From Thermoguttaceae bacterium (GTDB lineage: Bacteria > Planctomycetota > Planctomycetia > Pirellulales > Thermoguttaceae), in assembly GCA_017407125.1 (NCBI GenBank), contig JAFQXE010000040.1:1-49517 (forward strand): a stretch of DNA of 49,517 nt. The letters are read 5' to 3'. Positions 8,423 to 16,103 of this stretch are shown in pieces. A model generated the notes under the pieces. That model made no database searches, was not told the origin of the DNA, and worked only from the letters and a program-made list of their open reading frames with translations. Within the stretch, counting starts at the first letter, position 1; every line of letters starts with the position of its first letter. A program made the translations under genes and the position numbers.

Positions 8423-9376
8423 TTAGTTCGCCCAGCCGTCGGCGTCCTGTTCGCGCATGAGGGCGGCGAGGATGGCTTTTTGGGCGTGGAGGCGGTTGCC
8501 TGCCTGCTGGAAGATTTTGCATTGCGGGGATTCCAGAACGCCTTCCGTTACTTCCAGATTGTGACGCGCCGGCAGGCAGTGCATAAACCAGGCGTCCGGG
8601 CAGTTTGCCATGAGTTCTTCGTTGACCTGGTACGGGCGAAGATCCTTTTCCTTCTGCGCTTTGAGATCTTCCTGACCCATCGAAACCCAGACGTCTGTAT
8701 AGACGACAGACGCGCCTTTAACCGCGTCGGCGGGGTTTTCGTAAACCGTCATGTTGAGGTTCGGAACGTGATGGGTAAGGTAGTCCGTCATTTCCGGGGT
8801 GAACCGATACCCGTCCGGCGTACCCATGGTAAAGCGAATTCCCATCAGACCGCAAATTTCCGCCAGCGAGAACGCGACGTTGTTTCCGTCTCCGACCCAC
8901 GCCAGGGTTTTGCCGACCAGGCTGTTAGCCCCGGTTTTCTCCTTGAGCAGTTCCCGGAACGTCATGATGTCCGCCATCGCCTGGCAGGGGTGAGAGAAGT
9001 CCGTCAAGCCGTTAATAACGGGAATGGAGCTGTACTTTGCCAGGCTGACAACGTCCTGATGATGTTTGGCGCGAACCATAACCAGATCGACCATTTCGCT
9101 CAAAACGCTGGCGAACTCTTTCCAGGTTTCGCGCTGACCGAATCCGATTTCCGCGCCGGAAAGGTACATGGCGGACCCGCCCAAATGCGTCATGGCGCAG
9201 TCAAAACTGACGCGGGTGCGAAGCGATTGTTTTTCGAAAATCATCGCCAAGGTTCTTCTGGGAAACAACGGTTCCCGAATCCCGCGCTTGAGCCGGGCTT
9301 TCAGGTCGTCAGCCAGGTCCAAAATGTTCAGCAGTTCTTCTCCGGTGTAGTCGCTCAGGTTGATAAAATGACGCAT
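8423..9376 (-). CDS. argF: ornithine carbamoyltransferase
   Basis: A 317-residue enzyme joining carbamoyl phosphate and ornithine to citrulline in arginine synthesis. Seen: the carbamoyl-phosphate loop KQSLRTRVSF near residues 50-59 (S-x-R-T-R motif), the HPCQAM motif near 130-135, DVWVSMGQE near 228-236 (SMG ornithine loop), and HCLPARH near 268-274 with the catalytic cysteine. Length is normal. Another arginine gene, argB, lies at 27.9 kb, so the pathway is not in one operon. A heptad hairpin separates it from accD upstream. No Shine-Dalgarno is visible before the ATG. Confidence 0.96.
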   Translation of the reverse strand: MRHFINLSDYTGEELLNILDLADDLKARLKRGIREPLFPRRTLAMIFEKQSLRTRVSFDCAMTHLGGSAMYLSGAEIGFGQRETWKEFASVLSEMVDLVMVRAKHHQDVVSLAKYSSIPVINGLTDFSHPCQAMADIMTFRELLKEKTGANSLVGKTLAWVGDGNNVAFSLAEICGLMGIRFTMGTPDGYRFTPEMTDYLTHHVPNLNMTVYENPADAVKGASVVYTDVWVSMGQEDLKAQKEKDLRPYQVNEELMANCPDAWFMHCLPARHNLEVTEGVLESPQCKIFQQAGNRLHAQKAILAALMREQDADGWAN

Positions 9377-9407
9377 GATGGTATGATGGTTGTTTGGAGT
9401 AATAAGT

Positions 9408-9498
9408 GGTTAGGGAGTGGGGAGTAGGGAGTAGGGAGTAGTATTTAAATTCGCCGAAGGCGAAAATCTATTCCCTATTCCCTACTCCCTATTTCCTG
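9408..9498. repeat. heptad-repeat hairpin, locus C (TAGGGAG type)
   Basis: The left arm is TAGGGAG-like heptads (9408-9443) and the right arm is TATTCCC/TACTCCC heptads (9468-9498). The loop carries the mini-hairpin TTCGCC-GAA-GGCGAA (9450-9464). The right arm ends exactly at the accD stop codon (9499). This is the clearest copy of the family. Confidence 0.9.
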
Positions 9499-10341
9499 CT
9501 ATTTGCCGCAGTAGTCGATTGCGCGAGCGAGTTCGCTCTTTAAGTCGGCGCGTTTGACGATGCGGTCGATGTATCCGTGTTCAAGTAAAAATTCGCTGGT
9601 TTGGAATCCGGGCGGGAGTTCCAGACGAACGGTTGCTTTGATTGTTCGCGGACCGGCAAAGCCGATGAGGGCTTTCGGTTCGGCGAAAATCAAGTCTCCC
9701 AGCGACGCGAAACTGGCGGCGACTCCGCCCATGGTCGGGTTGGTCAGTACGGAAATGTACAGTCCGCCGGCTTTGTCCAGTCTCGCCAACGCGGCGGAAA
9801 CCTTTGCCATTTGCATCAACGACAGAATCCCTTCCTGCATTCTGGCGCCGCCGCCGGACGCGCTGACGATAATCAGCGGAAGCGAGTTGTCAATCGCCTG
9901 TTCGATGGTTCTGGTAAGGCGTTCGCCGACAACGGACCCCATCGATCCCATCATAAAGGCGGAATCGGTTACAGCAATCGCGACGCGGCGGGCGCGAATC
10001 ATGCCTGTCCCGCTGACGATGGCGTCGTTGAGAGAGGTTTTCGCCTGCTCTTTGACGATTCGGTCGCTGTACGCGGATTTGGGGTCAACAAACTCCAGCG
10101 GGTCTGTTGGACGCAGCTGGGCGTCCCATTCTTCAAACGTCCCCTCGTCGATAAGCTGACGGATTCGTTCGCGAGCGGAAACGTACCAATGGTATTCGCA
10201 TTCCGGACAAACGCCCAGACGCCGGTCGGCTTCTTTGCGGAAAATAACCGCCTGACAGCCGGGACATCTGACCCAAAGCCCTTCCGGAACTCCGCGTTTA
10301 GGGTGTTTTGCCGAATTTTGCCAAGTTGAATTTTCGTCCAT
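9499..10341 (-). CDS. accD: acetyl-CoA carboxylase, carboxyltransferase beta subunit
   Basis: A 280-residue subunit of the carboxyltransferase that makes malonyl-CoA for fatty acid synthesis, working with AccA (not in this window). Seen: the N-terminal zinc ribbon with two CxxC pairs ([10 protein letters not shown] and CPECEYHW, residues about 24-50), the crotonase-like core with [19 protein letters not shown] near 160-178, and [20 protein letters not shown] near 196-215. Length is normal. The ATG has no Shine-Dalgarno. Heptad-repeat hairpins abut both ends of the gene, separating it from argF and from the pseudoenzyme gene. Confidence 0.96.
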   Translation of the reverse strand: MDENSTWQNSAKHPKRGVPEGLWVRCPGCQAVIFRKEADRRLGVCPECEYHWYVSARERIRQLIDEGTFEEWDAQLRPTDPLEFVDPKSAYSDRIVKEQAKTSLNDAIVSGTGMIRARRVAIAVTDSAFMMGSMGSVVGERLTRTIEQAIDNSLPLIIVSASGGGARMQEGILSLMQMAKVSAALARLDKAGGLYISVLTNPTMGGVAASFASLGDLIFAEPKALIGFAGPRTIKATVRLELPPGFQTSEFLLEHGYIDRIVKRADLKSELARAIDYCGK

Positions 10342-10347
10342 AGTAAG

Positions 10348-10432
10348 CGCTTAGTGATTAGTGTTTAGTGGTTAGTGTTTAGTCGCAAGCGCATTTCTCC
10401 CTATGCACTACGCACTATGCACTATGCACTAA
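10348..10432. repeat. heptad-repeat hairpin, locus B (TTAGTGN type)
   Basis: The left arm is about five xxTAGTG heptads (10350-10383) and the right arm is TATGCAC/TACGCAC heptads (10401-10431), complementary in register. The loop has CGC-AA-GCG. It fills the spacer between the pseudoenzyme gene and accD, and begins seven bases from the accD start codon. Confidence 0.88.
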
Positions 10433-10455
10433 AAAACTGTTACCCGAAGACCGTC

Positions 10456-11043
10456 TTATAACTTGCTGAGGTCTTCTTTTGAAATCTCAATCAACTCGAA
10501 AGTCCCTTGAGATCGGGTTAAATTCCAAAGGTCAGGATTGGAACAATCTCCGTTTTTCAAAACGAAACGAATCAGTCCCGCGCCCGGCTCGGAGGCGACG
10601 ATGGCGGCGCAGTAGTCTTCGTCCCATTTTTTGGAAATCTTTTTCAGGGCGCTGACAACGCGCTTTTTCGCATCTTGAAGCGTTTCGCCGTCTGGGGCGC
10701 GAAGGTTCCACGGGGATTCTTTCCCCTCTTTATAAACTGTCGGCTGATACTTGTGAAGTTCTTCAACCTCCATGCCTTGCCAAAGCCCCATGTTGACGTT
10801 TTGCAAACAGGAAACGGCGACAACCGGGGTTTCCAAAGCGGAACCCAGCGTCTGAGCGCATTCCCAATCCGGCTGCATTTCCGGAGAGTAAATCACTTCC
10901 GGCCGTTTCGCCTTGAGTTCGTTTGCCAGGGAGGCAATTTGCTCTATTCCCATTCGATTGAGTGGGACGCTTAAATTTCCCTGAATCCGCTGTTCAATAT
11001 CGAACGACGTACATCCAGGATGAATTAAAACGATAGTAATCAT
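10456..11043 (-). CDS. histidine-phosphatase-fold pseudoenzyme
   Basis: A 195-residue protein with the phosphoglycerate mutase/histidine phosphatase fold but without its catalytic residues. The family start LVRHGET reads LIHPGCT here (residues 6-12), so the Arg-His pair is replaced by His8-Pro9. RIQG (19-22) and the following PL..MG are kept. The acid normally in W-E-G is Gln89 in GLWQGM. The second catalytic histidine (VSHGG) is replaced in ASEPGAG (Glu152). The arginine before AQT is also missing. An active mutase or phosphatase is therefore unlikely and a binding or regulatory role is more plausible. Its ATG overlaps the rpe stop by four bases (ATGA), so translation is coupled to rpe. Confidence 0.8.
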   Translation of the reverse strand: MITIVLIHPGCTSFDIEQRIQGNLSVPLNRMGIEQIASLANELKAKRPEVIYSPEMQPDWECAQTLGSALETPVVAVSCLQNVNMGLWQGMEVEELHKYQPTVYKEGKESPWNLRAPDGETLQDAKKRVVSALKKISKKWDEDYCAAIVASEPGAGLIRFVLKNGDCSNPDLWNLTRSQGTFELIEISKEDLSKL

Positions 11044-11753
11044 TGTCGTGAGGCAATCTTGTCCCGCAGAAATTCAAAACGATCGCGGTAGCTTGGGTGA
11101 CCCAAAATCGCGGTTCCCATGACCAGTAAATTCGCCCCTGCTTCTACGCAGGAACGGATTGTGCTTTCGTTTACTCCGCCGTCTACAGACCGCCAAACCC
11201 GGTCAGGAGCGTTTTTCCTGAGCCAGGACAGCTTGTCCAGCGCGACGGGATTGAATTTCTGACCGCCAAAACCGGGCATGACCGACATTGTAAGTACAAG
11301 GTCGCACAGCTCTAAATAGGGTTCCAGAACAACAATGTCTGTTGGCGGGTTGACGGCTAACCCTGCTCCGGCGCCCAGCTTGTGGATTTCATCCAAAAGA
11401 CGGGTCGGATCTGGAACGGCTTCTATATGGATGGTCAGACAGTCCGCTCCCGCTTTGCGAAACGGAACCAGAAAGTCTTCCGGGTTGGACAGCATCAAAT
11501 GCACGTCCAGAGGCAAATCAGTTGTTTTTCTGACAGCCTCTACCACCGGGACGCCAAAACTGAGGTTCGGCGCGAAATGACCGTCCATAATATCCAAATG
11601 CAAAACTTCCGCCCCAGCCTGCTCCAAAGCGCGAATCTCGCGTTTCAGACAGGCGAAGTCTGCCGCCAACAGCGACGGATTAAATACGGGCTGTCGAACG
11701 GCTCCGGATGGAGTCGTCGGCGCTCGGAAAAATTGGGTTCTGGAAGTATTCAT
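11040..11753 (-). CDS. rpe: ribulose-phosphate 3-epimerase
   Basis: A 237-residue TIM-barrel enzyme that interconverts ribulose 5-phosphate and xylulose 5-phosphate. Seen: NPSLLAADFACL near residues 25-36, the metal-binding HLDIMDGHFAPNLSFG near 52-67, DVHLMLSNPE near 83-92, TMSVMPGFGGQKF near 155-167 and VDGGVNEST near 193-201, all standard. About 20 N-terminal residues precede the usual start. The gene is followed by the phosphatase-like pseudoenzyme with a 4-bp overlap. RpiB, which acts at the same branch point, lies at 42.1 kb. Confidence 0.96.
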   Translation of the reverse strand: MNTSRTQFFRAPTTPSGAVRQPVFNPSLLAADFACLKREIRALEQAGAEVLHLDIMDGHFAPNLSFGVPVVEAVRKTTDLPLDVHLMLSNPEDFLVPFRKAGADCLTIHIEAVPDPTRLLDEIHKLGAGAGLAVNPPTDIVVLEPYLELCDLVLTMSVMPGFGGQKFNPVALDKLSWLRKNAPDRVWRSVDGGVNESTIRSCVEAGANLLVMGTAILGHPSYRDRFEFLRDKIASRQ

Positions 11754-12126
11754 ATCGGAAATACAATAAATTTTATTTTAAAATAATTGTCTTATACCAT
11801 ATTATAACGTATAGAGCGATTATTTGCAAGGGGCTATGACCCATAAACATAGCAGAATACTTGACGAAACTGATTAGTTTTAACTATTTTAACTATTTTA
11901 CAGAGTTCAAAAAGGGGGGGGTGAAAGTGAGTAAACCGTTGTCAAAAAAGGACAGCTTCTGTTGGCAGAATTCGGAACTATTATATAAATTGAAAAAATT
12001 TTAAAATCGTTTCGAAAAGCAAAACTTTTTTCCTTTGAGTGGTGTATAAGATATATCGATTCGCGTTTGAAGGCGTTTGGCGTCTGTCGCGAAAAGAACA
12101 GTTATCAGTTTAATGGAGATAATTTT
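11754..12126. other. divergent spacer between rpe and secreted protein gene
   Basis: AT-rich divergent region. It holds two direct copies of the nonamer TTTTAACTA at about 11877-11895 and a run of eight G at 11914-11921. A TATAAG box near 12045 could be the -10 of the downstream gene, but no good -35 was found. Nothing else is clear. Confidence 0.4.
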
Positions 12127-13953
12127 ATGACTCGTAAAATCTTCGCATTGTTAGCCGCGCTTATAATGGCGTTCACCTTTGGCGCGTCTCAGATTCAGGC
12201 GGCTGCCCCGGTTGCTGAAATCAGCATCGGCAGCTACGAAACTCTTTCGAGCAGTATCGAAACTCTCGGCAAAATGCTCGACAACGACCAGCTGGCGGTC
12301 TTTCCCAAGCTTCTCGAAACGCAGTTGGGCGACAACCTCAAGGCGTTCGACAAATCCAAGCCCTCTGGCGCTTTGGTTTTCTTGAAAGAAAAGAACGGCA
12401 ACGTCAGCGGCGCCACGTTCCTTGCATTTGTTCCGCTGTCTGATTCGTCAGCCCTCTTTAATATTCTGGAAGACAACGACGCTGTTGAAGTAGAATCAAC
12501 CACAGTCGAGGGCGTTGAGATGAAAAAGGTTACCGTTCAGGAAAAGACCGTTTACGTTGTAACGGCAAACGGCTGGACGTTCATCTCTGACAAATCTTCT
12601 TTGTTGCTCGATCTTCCCAAAAATCCGGCTAAAGCGCTGGGCGATCTGCCGTCCAAGTACCTTTTGGCTGCCAAGCTGAACATTGACGTTGTTCCGGAAT
12701 CTGCCAAAAAGTGGGTTGAAGAACAGATCGAAAGCGGCATCAAGGCTGCTGAAGCCGCCAATCTCGAAGACGACGAAGAAGAAGTCGAAGAAGAGGCCCT
12801 TCTGGAAAAAGTTCAAAAGTATTCTCAGAACGCTCAGCTGAAGCAGTTCAAGAAGTTGCTTTATGAATTCAAATCGGTTGTCATTGGAGCTGCTTTTGAC
12901 GGCAAAAAGAACGTTCTTCGTTTCGATCTGGACGTTACCCCGGTTGAAGGTTCCGAAACCGCCAAAGCTTTTGAAGCTTACAAAGGAGAAACCGGTCTTG
13001 GCGCTGTTGTTCTCGACGATGCAACTGGATACAGCTCCGAAACCAGCATTCCGGAAGAGACCAAGTCAACCCTCGAAATTCTTGGAATGTACAAAGACGT
13101 TATCCTGAAAGCTATTGCTGACAGCGATGAAGAAATTGAAATCAGCAAAGAAAAGTTGAATTCTTTGATTGAAAAAACCTCTGACGTTATCGAAGATATT
13201 GTTAAAGCCAATGATGGCAAGGTTACCAAGTCTGGCGCCGCTTTCTTCTTCAAGACGGACGACATCAGCTTTGTTACAGTTTCCAAGTGCTCCAATATCG
13301 AAGCGATTGACGGACTGATCAAAGATTGGCTTAAAGAAGCTGGCAAAGAAGCGGACAAGTACTTCAAAGCGGATACGGAAACCTGGGAAGGTCTGACGTT
13401 CAACGTTGCGACTATTCCGACTGAAAAGATCACAAAAGAACTGCTCAAGAAGGCGGAAGCAACCGACGACGAAGACGACGCTGACAAAATCAAAGAAGTC
13501 GTTAAGACGATCCAGGCGATTTACGGCGACAACGTTACGATTGCCTACGCTGTTGGCAACGACTCGTTCTACTTTGCCGCTGGCAAAGACGCTGTTGCCC
13601 TGATCAAGAAAGTCGCTTCCAATGGCGCGGCTGTTCCGAATGGATATCTGGATTACGGCATGCTCAACGTTAAAGAACTTATCGGCACGTTCTCCAAGTT
13701 TACCTTCATTGAAGAAGACATTCGCGACATTCTCGAAGCTGTTGCTGACAGCGCTGACGAAAACACCGGTAAAATCTGGTTTAGCGCTGGACTCAACGAC
13801 AATGGCGGAGCGACCTTCTCGCTGTCAATCGACGGCGGCATTGTCAAGATGGGCCAGACCGGAATCATGCTTTACCTGATGAACAACGCTGGCGGATTTG
13901 GCGGCGACGAAGAAGAGTTCGAATTCGATCTGGACGAAGACGACGATCAGTGA
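12127..13953 (+). CDS. large acidic secreted protein, function unknown
   Basis: A 608-residue protein from the ATG at 12127, supported by GGAG nine bases upstream and by a signal peptide (MTRKIFALLAALIMAF, cleavage near SQIQAAAP). The frame to 12067 lacks both. The mature protein is rich in K, E and D, with an acidic patch LEDDEEEVEEEALLEK near residues 215-230 and an acidic tail EEEFEFDLDEDDDQ. It has repeated alpha/beta stretches of the sort seen in DUF3352-like planctomycete proteins, but this assignment is only a guess. There are no catalytic motifs. The uniform codon choice (GAA, AAG, GTT, GAC) suggests high expression. A strong bidirectional terminator follows. Confidence 0.8.
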   Translation: MTRKIFALLAALIMAFTFGASQIQAAAPVAEISIGSYETLSSSIETLGKMLDNDQLAVFPKLLETQLGDNLKAFDKSKPSGALVFLKEKNGNVSGATFLAFVPLSDSSALFNILEDNDAVEVESTTVEGVEMKKVTVQEKTVYVVTANGWTFISDKSSLLLDLPKNPAKALGDLPSKYLLAAKLNIDVVPESAKKWVEEQIESGIKAAEAANLEDDEEEVEEEALLEKVQKYSQNAQLKQFKKLLYEFKSVVIGAAFDGKKNVLRFDLDVTPVEGSETAKAFEAYKGETGLGAVVLDDATGYSSETSIPEETKSTLEILGMYKDVILKAIADSDEEIEISKEKLNSLIEKTSDVIEDIVKANDGKVTKSGAAFFFKTDDISFVTVSKCSNIEAIDGLIKDWLKEAGKEADKYFKADTETWEGLTFNVATIPTEKITKELLKKAEATDDEDDADKIKEVVKTIQAIYGDNVTIAYAVGNDSFYFAAGKDAVALIKKVASNGAAVPNGYLDYGMLNVKELIGTFSKFTFIEEDIRDILEAVADSADENTGKIWFSAGLNDNGGATFSLSIDGGIVKMGQTGIMLYLMNNAGGFGGDEEEFEFDLDEDDDQ

Positions 13954-14061
13954 TTTTTCTCGGGACGTTTGGCGACAGACGTCCCACCCCTTTTCCTTTC
14001 AGGAAAACGCTAACGTCTAAACAGATTTTGATTTTCTCTGTTTGACAATTAACAAATTAAA

Positions 14062-14092
14062 AAAGCCGAGGCGTTATTAACGTCTCGGCTTT
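14062..14092. terminator. bidirectional intrinsic terminator
   Basis: A 14-bp stem, AAAGCCGAGGCGTT against AACGTCTCGGCTTT with one G-T pair, surrounds the loop ATT. T-runs or A-runs lie on both sides. It separates the convergent secreted-protein gene and rplS and would work for both. Confidence 0.85.
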
Positions 14093-14127
14093 ATTGTTGG
14101 GGTTGTCAAAGCTGACAAACGATAAAT

Positions 14128-14496
14128 TTATTTGTCGGCTTTCTTTGTGTTGCGGCGTTCTTCCAAACGGACAGCCTTGCCGGTTCTCTGACGCAGATAG
14201 TACAGCTTGGCGCGCTTAACTCTGGACGAACGGGTAACAACGATCTTCGCGATTTTCGGGCTGTGAAGCGGGAACTTGCGTTCAACGCCTTCGCCCTGGA
14301 CGATACGGCGGACGGTGAACATCTCGCTGGCGCCAGAACCGCTGCGGGCAATGACGACGCCGGAGAAAATCTGGATACGTTCTTTCTGACCTTCGAGAAT
14401 ACGGCAATGGACTTCAACAGTATCGCCAATTTCGAAGTTGGCAATGTCCGTTTTCAGGCAGGGTTGAACCGCCAAATTCATAATTTCCTGACTCAT
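14128..14496 (-). CDS. rplS: 50S ribosomal protein L19
   Basis: A 122-residue ribosomal protein located at the 30S-50S interface. Seen: the conserved start region [22 protein letters not shown] near residues 21-42, the [22 protein letters not shown] segment, [12 protein letters not shown] and [14 protein letters not shown], all typical of L19. AAAGG lies ahead of the ATG. It is the last gene of the rpsP-trmD-rplS cluster. Confidence 0.97.
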   Translation of the reverse strand: MSQEIMNLAVQPCLKTDIANFEIGDTVEVHCRILEGQKERIQIFSGVVIARSGSGASEMFTVRRIVQGEGVERKFPLHSPKIAKIVVTRSSRVKRAKLYYLRQRTGKAVRLEERRNTKKADK

Positions 14497-14564
14497 GGTT
14501 GCTTACCTTTCTTTATGGTACTTTAAGTTGTAATTTCTGTGAACGCTCAAAGAGGACTGCGGAA

Positions 14565-15335
14565 TCAAAGGTTTGCGTCCGGGTCAGTTTTGGGACGCGC
14601 TTTCCGCTTTCGTTTGGGCATGTTCGCTTCGTCAATTTTCCGTTGAATTTCTTCAGTAATCAAATCGGGTCTGCGTTCTATCGTTCGCTTTAACCCTTCG
14701 TCTAACCGCCATTTGTCGATTGCCTGATGGTTGCCGTTGAGCAGGATTTCCGGGACGGTTAATCCCCGATATTCTCGCGGGCGAGTGTACTGCGGACCTT
14801 CCAGAAGCCGATCTCCAAAGGAGAAGGAATCTGTAACCGCGCTGAGCTGATCTCCCAACGCGCCGGGAAGAAGCCGAAACACCGCTTCGACAATCGCCAT
14901 CGCGGCAACCTCGCCGCCGTTGAGAACAAAGTCTCCCAGCGACACTTCTTCTGGCTGAAGAATTTGCGAAATGCGTTCGTCAAACCCTTCGTATCTTCCG
15001 CAGATAATCATAATGCGCGGAAGTTGGGCGAATCGCTCGATATCAATCTGTTTAAGCGGTTTGCCTTGTGGAGAAGTCAGGAGGATGTGAGCGGGAGGCT
15101 CGGTTAACGTCTGAACTTCTTCCACGCAGTCGATTAAAGGACCGGGCATGATAACCATTCCAGGACCTCCGCCGAAAGGGCGGTCATCGACTGTGTTGTG
15201 TCTGTCGTGAGTCCAGTTGCGAAAGTTGTGCAAATGAACTTCCAACTGTTGGTTGTCCTGCGCTTGCTTGAGCAAACTTTCTGATAAAAACCCGGAAAAA
15301 ATCTCCGGAAACAGAGTGAGGATGTCAAAGCGCAT
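14565..15335 (-). CDS. trmD: tRNA (guanine-N1)-methyltransferase
   Basis: A 256-residue SPOUT methylase that makes m1G37 in tRNA. Seen: [13 protein letters not shown] at the start, [13 protein letters not shown] near residues 51-63, the knot segment [12 protein letters not shown] near 115-126, and [15 protein letters not shown] near 136-150. The C-terminal tail after [10 protein letters not shown] is basic (KRKRKARPK). The start is ATG without a strong Shine-Dalgarno. It sits directly between rpsP and rplS, where rimM would usually come first. Confidence 0.97.
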   Translation of the reverse strand: MRFDILTLFPEIFSGFLSESLLKQAQDNQQLEVHLHNFRNWTHDRHNTVDDRPFGGGPGMVIMPGPLIDCVEEVQTLTEPPAHILLTSPQGKPLKQIDIERFAQLPRIMIICGRYEGFDERISQILQPEEVSLGDFVLNGGEVAAMAIVEAVFRLLPGALGDQLSAVTDSFSFGDRLLEGPQYTRPREYRGLTVPEILLNGNHQAIDKWRLDEGLKRTIERRPDLITEEIQRKIDEANMPKRKRKARPKTDPDANL

Positions 15336-15378
15336 TGAAGGACTAAACCGGATTTATTTGATTACTGTTGTTTATAAT

Positions 15379-15753
15379 TTACTCAGCTGGCTTTTCAGCG
15401 GGGGCTTCAGCTGCGGGAGCCGGTTTGGCTTTCGGAGCCGGGATTACGCGAGCGCGCTTTTTGGCAAGTCGTTCTACGGCTGCTTTTTGAGCTTCAAGAT
15501 GGGTTCCATTGGGACCGTATTTCTTGATAAGAACGCCAACCTTTTCGGTCGGAAGAGCGCCAACAGACATCCAGTAAGCAACGCGTTCATTTTTGAGAGT
15601 AACGCGAGCGTCGGTTTCCGGAACGGCGGGATCGTAAGTTCCCAATTCTTCCAAAACGCGACCAAACTGAGGGCTATGGGAATCTACCGCTACAATACGG
15701 TAGTACGGACGATGGGCGCGGCCCATCTGCTTCATGCGAATGCGAACTGCCAC
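15379..15753 (-). CDS. rpsP: 30S ribosomal protein S16
   Basis: A 124-residue S16. Seen: AVRIRMKQMGRAHRPYYRIV at the N-terminus, the DSHSPQFGRVLEELGTYDP segment and WMSVGALPTEKVGVLIKKYG. The C-terminus has an Ala/Pro/Lys-rich extension of about 25 residues (KAKPAPAAEAPAEKPAE), longer than in the enterobacterial protein. The start is GTG at 15753 with AAGGAG upstream. It heads the operon and has a leader of about 165 bases with stem-loops. Confidence 0.97.
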   Translation of the reverse strand: MAVRIRMKQMGRAHRPYYRIVAVDSHSPQFGRVLEELGTYDPAVPETDARVTLKNERVAYWMSVGALPTEKVGVLIKKYGPNGTHLEAQKAAVERLAKKRARVIPAPKAKPAPAAEAPAEKPAE

Positions 15754-15759
15754 AGAATT

Positions 15760-15917
15760 TCTCCTTAATATTGGCTAGTGCGAATCTCTTTGCCACAAAA
15801 GCAAACGCTTTTGCCAGACGGCGGCTGGGGGCAGGTCCCTTGACGTACAACACGCGTGTACGTTCTCGTCTGTGGAATGGTTGATACATAGTATCCCCAT
15901 TCGAGATTCAATTGAAA
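15760..15917 (-). promoter_or_regulatory. structured leader of the rpsP operon
   Basis: On the minus strand, between the predicted start site and rpsP, lie two hairpins: ACGTACA..TGTACGT around 15845-15865 and CAAAAGC-GTTT-GCTTTTG around 15795-15812. The second ends about 40 bases before the Shine-Dalgarno. This could be an autoregulatory ribosomal-protein leader. There is no match to a known class. Confidence 0.35.
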
Positions 15918-15923
15918 ACGGAA

Positions 15924-15951
15924 AGTATAACCGATTTCTGTAAAAATTCAA
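15924..15951 (-). promoter_or_regulatory. sigma-70-like promoter for rpsP-trmD-rplS
   Basis: On the minus strand TTGAAT (15946-15951), a 16-bp spacer and TATACT (15924-15929). This is a good match, in the expected place upstream of a highly expressed operon. Confidence 0.6.
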
Positions 15952-15991
15952 GGGGGTAAGAGAAAAAATTTTAAAATGGGGAATATGCAAC

Positions 15992-16085
15992 CTTTTCTCA
16001 CTGCTTTAGCTGTGAGAAAAGGCAAAAATCAAAATATCGAAGCCCACGCCTTTAGTCTCCCAGATAAATCTGGAGGCTGCGATTA
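15992..16085. repeat. hairpin pair after the Mod gene
   Basis: A perfect 11-bp stem CCTTTTCTCAC..GTGAGAAAAGG occupies 15992-16023, and a second stem CTCCCAGAT-AA-ATCTGGAG lies near 16058-16077. They start within about 20 bases of the mod stop codon. No T-run follows, so they are not obvious terminators. Confidence 0.5.
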
Positions 16086-16103
16086 GAACGCACCCTCAGT
16101 TTC

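Noticed and set aside
8480..9427. 315-residue plus-strand frame opposite argF
   Set aside because: argF is certain from its motifs; the antisense frame has none.
15992..16023. Intrinsic terminator of the mod gene
   Set aside because: The stem is perfect but no T-run follows on the minus strand, so it is listed only as a hairpin.
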